DNA of 13,741 bases from Eubacterium sp. UBA3782 (GCA_002368795.1 DFFG01000059.1:1389-15129), one strand, 5' to 3'. Positions 1-7,177 are shown, counted from the stretch's first letter. Notes: generated by a model from the sequence alone, not told the origin. Numbers and translations: made by a program.

Positions 1-2
1 AG

Positions 3-1292
3 TTCGGCGCCAACGACGTGGAGGAGCCCTGGGATGACGAGTCCAGACGTTACTTCATCGGCATCGTCGGCAAATACGGCCAGCAGGTCCAGAACCTTCT
101 GAAGGCTGCAGCCACTCTGGATATTCAGATCATCTGCCCGCTGCACGGCCCCGTCCTCAAGGAAAACCTCGGCCATTATCTCGACCTGTACGACAAGTGG
201 TCCTCCTACACCCCGGAAAGCGAAGGCATCGTCGTTGCCTACACCTCGGTGTACGGCCATACCAGAGACGCGGTAAAGCTTCTGGTCTCCAAGCTGAAGG
301 AAAAGGGTGCGCCCGCCGTCGCTGTCTACGATCTGGCAAGAGACGATATGTCCGCTGCTGTCAGCGATGCATTCCGCTACAACAAACTGGTCCTGGCTAC
401 CACGACCTACAACGCTGATGTATATCCCTTCATGCATGACTATCTCCACCGCCTGGCGGAGCACAATTTCCAGAAGCGCACCGTCGCTCTGATCGAGAAC
501 GGCACCTGGGCACCCCTGGCAAAGAAGGTCATGAAGGGCATGCTGGAGGGCTGCAAGGATCTGACCTTCACCGAAACCTCCGTCACCATCAAGTCCGCCA
601 TGAACGCGGATACGAAGGATGCCATCGAAGCACTTGCATCTGAGCTCTGCCGCGACTACATCGCCCAGTCCAGCGAGAAGGCAAACAAGAACGACCTCAC
701 GGCTCTGTTCAAGATCGGCTACGGCCTGTATGTCGTCACCTCCAATGACGGCAAAAAGGACAATGGCCTGATCGTCAACACCGTCACCCAGCTGACCGAC
801 AACCCGAACCGGGTCGCCGTCAACATCAACAAGCAGAACTACTCGCACCACGTGATCAGCCAGACCGGAAAGCTGAATGTCAACTGCCTGTCGGTGGAGG
901 CTCCCTTCTCCGTCTTCCAGCACTTTGGCTTCCAGAGCGGCCGCGCCGTGGACAAATTTGCTGATTTCGAAGGCCTTCGCTCCGACAACGGCCTGATGTT
1001 CCTGCCCAAGTACATCAATGCCTTCATGTCCCTGGAGGTCGAGCAGTATGTGGATCTGGATACCCACGGCATGTTCATCTGCAAGGTGACCGAGGCCCGT
1101 GTAATGTCCGACAAGGATACCATGACCTACACCTACTACCAGAAGAACGTAAAACCGAAGCCCCAGACCGAAGGAAAGAAGGGCTGGGTCTGCAAGGTCT
1201 GCGGATGGATCTATGAGGGCGAGGAGCTGCCCGATGACATCGTCTGCCCGCTCTGCAAGCACGGAGCCGCTGACTTCGAACCCATCGCATAA
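3..1292 (+). CDS. Flavodiiron protein with flavin-reductase and rubredoxin domains (5' truncated)
   Basis: This is the 3' part of an FprA-like flavodiiron protein, a cytoplasmic enzyme that reduces O2 or NO to protect anaerobes. The frame is open from base 3, so the true start lies before the window. The GTG at 18 is internal, and residue numbers here count from it. Visible parts: the end of the metallo-beta-lactamase core with the late His motif CPLHGP (about 40-45); a flavodoxin domain with the FMN phosphate loop YTSVYGHT (75-82) plus TTTYNADVYP and NGTWAP; a flavin-reductase-like domain (about 226-375); and a short rubredoxin with CxxC at 392/395 and CPLC at 410/413. The C-terminal domains probably let one chain move electrons from NAD(P)H/flavin through rubredoxin to the di-iron site. 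Most of the di-iron ligands are outside the window. A structured hairpin repeat follows the stop codon. Family assignment is firm; the choice between O2 and NO cannot be made from sequence. Confidence 0.93.
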   Translation, partial: FGANDVEEPWDDESRRYFIGIVGKYGQQVQNLLKAAATLDIQIICPLHGPVLKENLGHYLDLYDKWSSYTPESEGIVVAYTSVYGHTRDAVKLLVSKLKEKGAPAVAVYDLARDDMSAAVSDAFRYNKLVLATTTYNADVYPFMHDYLHRLAEHNFQKRTVALIENGTWAPLAKKVMKGMLEGCKDLTFTETSVTIKSAMNADTKDAIEALASELCRDYIAQSSEKANKNDLTALFKIGYGLYVVTSNDGKKDNGLIVNTVTQLTDNPNRVAVNINKQNYSHHVISQTGKLNVNCLSVEAPFSVFQHFGFQSGRAVDKFADFEGLRSDNGLMFLPKYINAFMSLEVEQYVDLDTHGMFICKVTEARVMSDKDTMTYTYYQKNVKPKPQTEGKKGWVCKVCGWIYEGEELPDDIVCPLCKHGAADFEPIA

Positions 1293-1315
1293 GAGATCTG
1301 ATTGTTCGTATACTT

Positions 1316-1400
1316 TGCCCCCGGAAGGCATTACGCAAACGGCTTCGGCCTTAACAGACCTGCAGAATGTTTGCTTTAATGTCCTCCGGGGGCATTTCTT
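1316..1400 (+). terminator. Structured repeat copy 1 / probable terminator
   Basis: A long hairpin 24 bp after the flavodiiron stop. The outer stem is 10 perfect bp (TGCCCCCGGA at 1316-1325 with TCCGGGGGCA at 1385-1394). It continues as a middle stem with one mismatch and one wobble (1326-1333 with 1377-1384) and an inner stem GCAAAC/GTTTGC (1335-1340 with 1369-1374). The loop carries a small GGC-TTCG-GCC hairpin at 1341-1350. TTTCTT follows the stem, a weaker U-tract than in the other two copies. It is the same design as the hairpins at 4670 and 4822. Termination of the flavodiiron transcript is inferred. Confidence 0.7.
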
Positions 1401-1436
1401 GTCCTGGCTGATCGATTCTCCTTCCCGGAGCTGCAA

Positions 1437-1616
1437 AACAGGGGACCGTCATACAACATTACGTACATATATATTCTTGCGGGAAACGCTCGCGCTCTGT
1501 CCTCACGCAGCGGTACTAAGTCGGAATCTATAAATAGATTTCTCCAAGTACCGGCGTTGCGGATGTTCCCTCCAGAATATATATGCACGCTTTGTTTTGT
1601 GTGACGGTCCCCTGTT
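1437..1616. mobile_element. 180-bp palindromic MITE-like element
   Basis: The ends are perfect 15-bp inverted repeats (AACAGGGGACCGTCA at 1437-1451, its complement at 1602-1616). Pairing resumes inward with ACATATATATTCT near 1465-1477 against 1574-1586 (one mismatch at the edge), GGGAA/TTCCC (1481-1485 with 1566-1570), GCGGTACT against AGTACCGGC, and a central AATCTA-TAAA-TAGATT hairpin. The whole element could fold into one long hairpin. It has no coding capacity. GGGGAC-type ends are common in small palindromic repeats of Firmicutes mobilised by REP-type tyrosine transposases, which is recalled family knowledge rather than shown here. No clean flush target duplication is seen; GCTGC occurs just outside both ends (1430-1434, 1618-1622) but not adjacent to them. 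Confidence 0.65.
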
Positions 1617-1645
1617 CGCTGCCGCGCTGCGGCAACTCTGTTCAT

Positions 1646-3136
1646 TTAGTCATCGATCGGCCGGTCTTCATTCATCTCGATCAGATACATGGACAGGCGG
1701 ATATAAAATCTGGTCTCGCTGTTGTCCAGCCCATCCCCCAGCAGATCCTGGATCTTTTTGAGCCGGTAGATGATCGTGTTCCGGTGAGTGTAGAGCTTTG
1801 CTGCTGTCTGGGTGATCGACCGCTCGCAGTCCAGGAAGGTGCGCAGCGTCTCGTAGGAGCTGTCGCCGTCCTTCTGGTAATCGGTCCAGAGCCTGACGAC
1901 CAGCGGATGGAGCGCATGCAGGTATTTGCCTGTGACGTTGCTCTCCAATATGGCCTGGGCTCCGTAGTCGGCAAAGTAGAAGACCGCATCCTTTTCTCCC
2001 GTATCTTTGCCGCTGTCGGTCCCGGCCTGGCTCTCCTCGGCCTTGATCAGGGCATATTCCGCCTGCTCATACAGGAACGGGATCGTTTCGATCCCCTGGA
2101 CCTCCAGGCTGCACCCGATCAGGACCGGATTGTTCTTCTGGAACTGGATCAGGAACTGGCGGAGCTGTGTATTCTCACTAAGTCCCTTGTTTGTCAGGAA
2201 GATGATATGCGGCTCTTTTCGCAGCACGATACATCCATGGGGCTGATTCAGTGCCGTCCGGTACAGCACATCCAGGAATGCTCCTCTGGTGAATCCGGCT
2301 TTGGTCTGCATCAGGATCAGCTGGTAAGAATCCGATACGCTCCAGTTCTGGTCTGCCAGTGCCTTCAGCAGATATTTCTCGGAATAGGGCATCTGGAAGA
2401 TCAGGTTGTAGAAAATGTTGATGTTCTGCTGCATCGCGTTGCGGACAGACCCAAGGGCCGGCTCCAGAAGCTGGGCCAGCATCTCGATCAGCTGGTAGTC
2501 GCCGTAATTGATCTCCCGCTCTGCCTCCAGCAGGACGATCCTGCCGCAGGTGATCGCGTTGAACTCCAGGCAGTAGGAAACGCCGCCATATTTTACCCGG
2601 GAGTCGATGCTCCGGTCAAAGGTCTGAAAACCATGATGGAGGAAATTTTGTCCCCGGCGGTTGTACCAGAAAGCACGGACGCTGTTGACAGAGGAATACC
2701 CATACTGGCGGACATAGTTCCACTCCGGATCCATCTTGCTGTCATCCACATCCTCCGGGGAGGTCATGGCCAGCATCTGGTTGTTGCCGTCTGTCACCAT
2801 CATCGGGTTGTGGAATATGAGAAACAGCTCATCGACCGCCTTCTGGTAATTTCTGGCCATTACCGCCTTGCGGATATCATCCTCCAGATCCTGATAATAA
2901 TCAAAAACGCCCTGAACGATCTCGAAAGCCTCCTTCAGGGACAGATTAAAGAGACGGATCGTCCCGCCTTCTCCTGCATAAACGATATAATCTTTCTCCT
3001 GATAGACATGCAGACAATTCGTCGAGTAAGCAAGTCTCGCACTGTTCAGCACCTGCGGCGCATCGTCTCGTATGTCCGGCTCCATCTCAAGCAAAGGATA
3101 CAGCCGATTCACGATCATCCACATACTTAGCTTCAT
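1646..3136 (-). CDS. PucR/CdaR-family transcriptional regulator
   Basis: A 496-residue cytoplasmic DNA-binding regulator. The C-terminus (about 430-490) has the PucR-type helix-turn-helix, with the stretch ITQTAAKLYTHRNTIIYRLKK and then a helix after QDLLGDGLDN. This signature (a C-terminal HTH where the second helix holds HRNT and YRLKKI) is typical of PucR, CdaR and related activators. The central region (about 90-390) looks like a sensory/GGDEF-like CdaR segment with no recognisable ligand motif. I start it at the ATG at 3136, which has AGAGGTGG five bases upstream. The open frame continues 39 residues further but that extension has no ribosome site. It is divergent from the first URO-D gene (3559), so it probably controls that gene and perhaps the other three. 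No strong terminator follows it; the palindromic element lies just downstream. Confidence 0.85.
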   Translation of the reverse strand: MKLSMWMIVNRLYPLLEMEPDIRDDAPQVLNSARLAYSTNCLHVYQEKDYIVYAGEGGTIRLFNLSLKEAFEIVQGVFDYYQDLEDDIRKAVMARNYQKAVDELFLIFHNPMMVTDGNNQMLAMTSPEDVDDSKMDPEWNYVRQYGYSSVNSVRAFWYNRRGQNFLHHGFQTFDRSIDSRVKYGGVSYCLEFNAITCGRIVLLEAEREINYGDYQLIEMLAQLLEPALGSVRNAMQQNINIFYNLIFQMPYSEKYLLKALADQNWSVSDSYQLILMQTKAGFTRGAFLDVLYRTALNQPHGCIVLRKEPHIIFLTNKGLSENTQLRQFLIQFQKNNPVLIGCSLEVQGIETIPFLYEQAEYALIKAEESQAGTDSGKDTGEKDAVFYFADYGAQAILESNVTGKYLHALHPLVVRLWTDYQKDGDSSYETLRTFLDCERSITQTAAKLYTHRNTIIYRLKKIQDLLGDGLDNSETRFYIRLSMYLIEMNEDRPIDD

Positions 3137-3141
3137 TTCAA

Positions 3142-3149
3142 CCACCTCT
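3142..3149 (-). promoter_or_regulatory. Ribosome binding site fixing the regulator start
   Basis: On the minus strand this reads AGAGGTGG, five bases before the ATG at 3136. It supports the shorter start over the open frame that runs on to 3253. Confidence 0.7.
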
Positions 3150-3203
3150 ATCAGCAACTGCAAAGCTCCGCGCAGCATCTCCGGCGGCAGCCGCCTGCGC
3201 ATT

Positions 3204-3232
3204 CTAATACATAAGTTTACACGATTTGCAAA
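3204..3232 (-). promoter_or_regulatory. Candidate sigma-70-type promoter for the regulator
   Basis: On the minus strand TTTGCA (3227-3232) is followed after 17 bases by TATTAG (3204-3209), about 65 bases before the start codon. The match is moderate: four of six bases in each box. A GC-rich dyad GGCGG-CAG-CCGCC (about 3183-3195) lies in the presumed leader. Confidence 0.4.
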
Positions 3233-3256
3233 AAAAACACAATCCAAAGGCAATAT

Positions 3257-3325
3257 CCGGGAAACTATCTGACAATCGTTGCTGAATTTCAGACAACTCC
3301 CGGCCTCTATGTCTGTGCATAGACC
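3257..3325. promoter_or_regulatory. Nested dyads in the divergent promoter region
   Basis: Two inverted repeats sit between the regulator and the first URO-D gene. The first has CCGGGA (3257-3262) with TCCCGG (3298-3303), enclosing TCTGA (3268-3272) with TCAGA (3289-3293). The second has TCTATG (3306-3311) with CATAGA (3318-3323) around a 6-base spacer. They are placed where operators for the divergent PucR-type regulator would be expected. Function is inferred from position and symmetry only. Confidence 0.4.
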
Positions 3326-3558
3326 GGATTGTTATTTTTCCCACAAATCCGCTGCACGCTCTGCCCGTGATTTTTGTATACCCGAAACCTGTATATCTGT
3401 AAGAAGGAAGGGTAAAATATAACCATACGGATAAGCTGTGTGCACTGGGCGGCCCCGGACAGCCGGATGGTACGGCAAGCCAAACGGGCAGCCGCTTTTG
3501 TACAGAAAAATGGCAGACCGAAGGAGCGGAACCCGACATCTGCAGCAAGGAGGAAGAT
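3326..3558 (+). other. Promoter/leader region of the first URO-D gene
   Basis: This non-coding stretch ends in AAGGAGGAAGAT just before the ATG at 3559. An AT-rich TAAAAT (3413-3418) could be a -10 box, but no good -35 box sits 16-18 bases before it. Further down, GCGGC (3449-3453) can pair with GCCGC (3491-3495), followed by TTTT, with an inner CCGG/CCGG pair. This could be an attenuator-like hairpin. I looked for cobalamin, SAM and folate riboswitch cores and do not recognise one. Confidence 0.35.
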
Positions 3559-4641
3559 ATGAGTGTAGGAAGATTTATGAAACAGGCTGCGGAAAGAGAT
3601 TATTCTCAGTTCTGGCAGGCACCGGGAACCTTCCCGTGGATGTTCCAGCAGCCGAAACCGCCGATCACTGGCAGACCTTACAGCGTACGCGAGAACTATA
3701 TCCGCTGTGTCAAGGGCGATAAGCCCTACTGGATGCCGGCTTATTTCTTCGAGTCAAACATCGTATGGCCTGACGCCATGGAGGAGCATCCGGTTCCAGA
3801 GGTGGACGGCTACGACTGGTGGGGCGTCTACTGGACCATGGTCGAATCTGCAGGCGGCATGATCACAAAGCCGGGCACACGCACCATCTCGGATTTTGCA
3901 AACTGGAAGGAAGAGCTGGAATGGCCGGATCTCTCCCTGGTGGATTTCGAGGCCGACGGCAAAAAGCTGCAGCCGCTGCTGGATCCGGACCGTGTCCATA
4001 TCTATGAGTGTGTAGAGGGCATCTTTGAACGGCTTCACGAGATGATCCCCTTCGACGAGACGCTGATGGCCTTCTACGAGGAGCCTGAGCTTCTGGAGGA
4101 ATTCTTTGACAAGATGGCGGACTACAAGATCGAGTCCACCGGAAAGATCTTCGAATATTACGGCAGAGTGGACGGCGTCCTGTACCACGACGACTGGGGC
4201 ACCCAGAGAGCCGGCTTCTTCTCCAACGATATGTTCGACGAGCAGCTGCTTCCCGCCACAAAGAAATATCTGGATTTTGTCAAAGGACAGGGCAAATTTA
4301 TCGAGCTGCACTCCTGCGGCAAAAACATCCAGTATATTCCTGAGATGCTGGAGATGGGCATCGACATGTGGACTCCGCAGCTGGTCATCAACGATCCGGA
4401 TTATCTGCACAACAACTGGGGCAAACGCATGACCTTCGCCTTCCCGCTGAACATTCCTCACGGGGCAAAAGAGGATGAAGTCCGCCGCCTGGTACGTGAT
4501 TTCGTGGATCACTTCGGCGAGAACGGCCGTGTAATGGCCTTCATTATGACCGACATGACCGATCCTGCACAGGATGAGATCGCAAGAGATGAGCTCTACA
4601 ACTACTCTCTGGAGTACTACAACCGCCTGTATCAGCGTTAA
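3559..4641 (+). CDS. URO-D superfamily protein, corrinoid methyltransferase-like (A)
   Basis: A 360-residue cytoplasmic protein of the uroporphyrinogen-decarboxylase fold. In anaerobes this fold includes the MtaA/MtbA/CmuA-type enzymes that move methyl groups between a corrinoid protein and a thiol or folate. Supporting motifs are WGVYW near 88, HDDWG at 210-214 and the zinc-type HSC at 251-253 before GKNIQYIPEMLEMGIDMW. A true haem UROD is unlikely, because its N-terminal substrate-binding signature is absent and four paralogues occur together. The third zinc ligand Cys, expected about 72-79 residues after the HxC, is missing: the segment around 325-335 reads RVMAFIMTD. The first 40 residues form a Pro-rich extension. 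The start is set by AGGAGG upstream. It is divergent from the PucR-type regulator and followed by two hairpin terminators. The substrate is unknown. Confidence 0.85.
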   Translation: MSVGRFMKQAAERDYSQFWQAPGTFPWMFQQPKPPITGRPYSVRENYIRCVKGDKPYWMPAYFFESNIVWPDAMEEHPVPEVDGYDWWGVYWTMVESAGGMITKPGTRTISDFANWKEELEWPDLSLVDFEADGKKLQPLLDPDRVHIYECVEGIFERLHEMIPFDETLMAFYEEPELLEEFFDKMADYKIESTGKIFEYYGRVDGVLYHDDWGTQRAGFFSNDMFDEQLLPATKKYLDFVKGQGKFIELHSCGKNIQYIPEMLEMGIDMWTPQLVINDPDYLHNNWGKRMTFAFPLNIPHGAKEDEVRRLVRDFVDHFGENGRVMAFIMTDMTDPAQDEIARDELYNYSLEYYNRLYQR

Positions 4642-4669
4642 GTATACGGTTGACACCCGGGGACATATA

Positions 4670-4763
4670 GCACATGAAACCGGAAGACATTACGCGAACG
4701 GCTTCGGCCCTATCGGGCCTGCAGATTGTTCGCTTAAATGTCTTCCGGTTTCGTGCGTTTTTT
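4670..4763 (+). terminator. Structured repeat copy 2 / intrinsic terminator
   Basis: It lies 28 bases after the stop of URO-D gene A. GAAACCGGAAGACATT (4676-4691) pairs perfectly over 16 bp with 4737-4752, extended by GCAC (4670-4673) with GTGC (4753-4756). GCGAAC (4694-4699) pairs with GTTCGC (4728-4733). The loop can form either GGC-TTCG-GCC or GGCCC-TATC-GGGCC. Six Ts follow at 4758-4763. The stem and U-tract fit a strong Rho-independent terminator for the plus-strand gene. Confidence 0.85.
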
Positions 4764-4821
4764 GCCTGTTCGGTTCATCAACACATTTTTATCAATACTC
4801 TCCCAGCGCGCTGCGGAGCAG

Positions 4822-4914
4822 AAAAAGTCCAGGCTTCTGGAAGACATTACGAACGTTTGGCCTTGACGGGCTTTCCGATTGTTCGCTTTTGTCTTTCGGA
4901 ACCTGGACTTTTTT
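4822..4914. terminator. Structured repeat copy 3 / bidirectional intrinsic terminator
   Basis: AAAAAGTCCAGG (4822-4833) pairs over 12 bp with 4902-4913, followed by GAAGACA-type pairing with two G-T wobbles (4835-4846 with 4890-4901). The inner stem is GAAC (4851-4854) with GTTC (4881-4884). Because the outer arm starts with five As and ends in six Ts, the hairpin has a U-tract when transcribed in either direction. It probably ends the minus-strand URO-D gene at 4992 and backs up copy 2 for the plus-strand gene. Confidence 0.85.
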
Positions 4915-4934
4915 GTGTGAGTTTTTATGAGTTT

Positions 4935-4980
4935 ACTGTCTCAGACAGTTTTTACTCTTCTGCCCTGAAGCTCCAGGGCA
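4935..4980. other. Two short hairpins before the convergent gene end
   Basis: ACTGTCTCAGACAGT (4935-4949) is a 15-base palindrome followed by TTTT. TGCCCTG (4961-4967) pairs with CAGGGCA (4974-4980) around a 6-base loop. Both sit in the 3' region of the minus-strand gene ending at 4992. They may protect RNA ends or help termination; they are weaker than the hairpin at 4822. Confidence 0.35.
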
Positions 4981-4991
4981 AAATCCCTGTC

Positions 4992-5984
4992 TCAGATCGG
5001 GTGCTCGATGGCATACTGTCTGCCGTATTTCTCCAGCTCGTCCATGAAGATGCTGTTGTTCCACTCGCGGAAGCATACACCGTTCGGGATCGAGGGATAG
5101 AAGCGGCCGCGCTCACAGTAGGTGTCGATCGCCCGGCGGACCTCCGCACGGATCTCCTCCTCTGTGATGTTGTCGATATCGATCGCAGGACCGTCAATGC
5201 CGCCGCACATGGCCAGCTTGCCCTCGGTGATCTCCTGGATCTTTACGATATCGTTCTGGGCGATGGTTCCCTGCCAGATATCGATGCCGAGATCTACCAT
5301 GTCGGTAACGATCGGCTGGCAAATGCAGTCGGCGTGGTGCATGTAGATCATGCCGCAGTTGTGGATCGTATCCGAGATCTCCTGCTGCAGCGGTTTGATG
5401 ATCTCACGCCATACCCGCGGCGGAAGGAATACGTTCTGCTTTGAACCCCAGTCATCGTGGTAGAAGATGATGTCCGGATGGACCTCTTCTGCCACCTTCT
5501 TGATGTAGGCGATCTTGTAGTCGCAGATGACCCGGAGAAGCTCTTTCATCTCATCCGGATACTCCAGATAATTACAGAGAGCGTCCTCCATGCCCATCAG
5601 GAAATGGGATCTCTCGAACAGTCCGCCGCCAAACATGAAACCGACAAATTTTTCCTTGCGGTCCGTGCTCTCGGCAACCTGCTTTGCCGGTCCCCAGTCA
5701 AGGCCTTCGATGGAGGGCACCTTCAGGTATTTGTCCCACTCCTCGATATCCTTGATTACCTTTGTCTCATCGTTGATTACCGGATGGGGGCCAGGTGCAC
5801 CCGGCTTCCACATATAGGTTACACCCCAGGAATCCGGATGGGGCAGCCCATCCTGCGGAGCTATATCGCCGAAAAGGACGGGATCCGGGACCAGATTGAT
5901 TGCCGGCATGATATCCCAGTACGCATATGGCTGCTCCCGGTTAAAAATGGCCATGGCATTTTCACGTAAAGTCATGTTCATCAT
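4992..5984 (-). CDS. URO-D superfamily protein, methyltransferase-like (B)
   Basis: A 330-residue cytoplasmic protein of the URO-D fold. It shares with the other three the pattern WGV (53-55), a conserved W-x-x-x-L-x-x-P block near 83-90 and HDDWG at 176-180. Where the others have H-x-C-G, this protein aligns as HADC (217-220) in HHADCICQPIVTDMVDLGID, so the usual second ligand position is Asp and a Cys sits one place later. Other cysteines nearby are C210, C222, C260, C290 and C304. The start is set by GGAGG ten bases before the first of two ATGs (5984). It lies 88 bp downstream of URO-D gene C on the same strand with no clear terminator between, so the two are probably one transcript. A methyl-transfer role is likely by family; the substrate is unknown. 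Confidence 0.82.
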   Translation of the reverse strand: MMNMTLRENAMAIFNREQPYAYWDIMPAINLVPDPVLFGDIAPQDGLPHPDSWGVTYMWKPGAPGPHPVINDETKVIKDIEEWDKYLKVPSIEGLDWGPAKQVAESTDRKEKFVGFMFGGGLFERSHFLMGMEDALCNYLEYPDEMKELLRVICDYKIAYIKKVAEEVHPDIIFYHDDWGSKQNVFLPPRVWREIIKPLQQEISDTIHNCGMIYMHHADCICQPIVTDMVDLGIDIWQGTIAQNDIVKIQEITEGKLAMCGGIDGPAIDIDNITEEEIRAEVRRAIDTYCERGRFYPSIPNGVCFREWNNSIFMDELEKYGRQYAIEHPI

Positions 5985-6072
5985 ATGCTGTCATCCTCCA
6001 TGCATTTCTCGTTTTTATTAATTGCAAACCGGTCAGGCATCCGAAGACTGTTTCCAGCCTTTTCCTCTGTTT

Positions 6073-7113
6073 TTAGTGGGTCTGGTAATAAGAACCGCCG
6101 TACCTGGCCACCTCATCGAACAGGATCATATTTTTTCTCATGGACTCCTGGTCACCGACTGCGCCAAGGAATCCGCCGCACCATGCAAATCCGCCGCCGG
6201 GAGCATAAGCATCGATGGTATCTCTTACCGACTGCCGGATCTCCTCCTCTGTGACGTCCGGAGCCTCCATGCGTCCGCGGGAATCCCAGCCGCCCATGAT
6301 AACCATCCGGTTTCCGAATTTCTCTTTGATGCCCTTCAGGTCATTGCAGGTCTGGGCCGGATCCCAGGCGTTGATGCCCATGGAGATCCAGTCTTCCACA
6401 AAGATATCGCCCTTGCCGCAGCAGTGCATGGTAATCGGTATGCCAAGGTCACGGCCGATCTTTGCCTGACGGTTGGTAAACGGCATGATGATCTCTTCAT
6501 ACATATCCAGAGATATAAAGGGTGCCCGCCAGGTGCAGATATCATCCATCATCGTCAGGATGTCCGGCTGCACATAGGGGATCATCTGCCGCGCGACCTC
6601 CTCATAGAAGGTGCAGATGTAATCCAGCAGAGCCATGACCTCCTCCGGCTCCTCGTACATGGCACACATGCCTTCCTCAAAGCCCATAAAGGAGCACAGC
6701 GTCTGGAAAAAGCCAACGGTCAGGTTAAAGGAGACCGCACTCTGGTCTCTGGGGGAGCCCATGGCGGCAAAGCCATCGAGCTGGCGCTTTGCCATCGCCT
6801 CCCAGTCAACACCGGAGATGTCCGGTGCTTTGATAACATCTCTCCATTTTGTGATATCCGTCAGGATAAACCGGCCTGGCTCCGGAAGGAGTGCTCCGCC
6901 GGCTTCCTGTGCGCCGACCCAGTTGACGCCCCAGATATCCATGCCGCCGCCCTTCATCCGGAAATCGGAAAGGATCTCCGGCTCCAGCATACAGTTGGAG
7001 ACCGGCTCGGTCATGCCCGGCATCGGGCCAAAGGTGTAGGACGGTACCCACTCCGGCTGTTCGCCCCTAAGGAGCCGGAGATAATTTTCTTTTTCTGTCA
7101 GTTTTCTGCCCAT
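6073..7113 (-). CDS. URO-D superfamily protein, methyltransferase-like (C)
   Basis: A 346-residue cytoplasmic URO-D-fold protein. It carries WGVNW (61-65), the KAPDISGVDW block near 95-104 and MDDICTW at 189-195, where the other three have HDDWG. The zinc-type motif is HCCG at 230-233, with a third candidate ligand Cys at 312 in FAWCGG, 79 residues after C232. This gives the H-x-C-xn-C set expected of MtaA/MtbA-like methyltransferases. Two adjacent ATGs (7116 and 7113) follow GGAGG. I take 7113 because its spacing is 7 bases instead of 4. The open frame upstream to 7179 has no ribosome site. It follows URO-D gene D but a strong terminator lies between them, so it needs readthrough or its own promoter. 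Confidence 0.83.
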   Translation of the reverse strand: MGRKLTEKENYLRLLRGEQPEWVPSYTFGPMPGMTEPVSNCMLEPEILSDFRMKGGGMDIWGVNWVGAQEAGGALLPEPGRFILTDITKWRDVIKAPDISGVDWEAMAKRQLDGFAAMGSPRDQSAVSFNLTVGFFQTLCSFMGFEEGMCAMYEEPEEVMALLDYICTFYEEVARQMIPYVQPDILTMMDDICTWRAPFISLDMYEEIIMPFTNRQAKIGRDLGIPITMHCCGKGDIFVEDWISMGINAWDPAQTCNDLKGIKEKFGNRMVIMGGWDSRGRMEAPDVTEEEIRQSVRDTIDAYAPGGGFAWCGGFLGAVGDQESMRKNMILFDEVARYGGSYYQTH

Positions 7114-7177
7114 CATCTGTCCTCCACATTCAAAACTGGTGGGAAGCAGGTACTGGCTGCAGCCTGCTCCTGCTCTC

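Noticed and set aside
1430..1622. GCTGC as a target-site duplication around the palindromic element
   Set aside because: The two copies are 2 bases and 1 base away from the element ends, not flush, and 5-bp matches are common by chance.
1583..3130. A 515-residue open frame on the plus strand antisense to the regulator
   Set aside because: It lies wholly opposite a gene with a clear family and ribosome site, has no family features and is of the kind produced by GC-rich codon usage.
3326..3558. Cobalamin or other riboswitch upstream of URO-D gene A
   Set aside because: Expected for a corrinoid locus, but I could not find the conserved B12-box-type core or any other aptamer core I know. A covariance model search would settle it.
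3754..4656. A 300-residue minus-strand open frame opposite URO-D gene A
   Set aside because: Mirror frame of a confident gene, no family features, and it would cross the gene A stop region.
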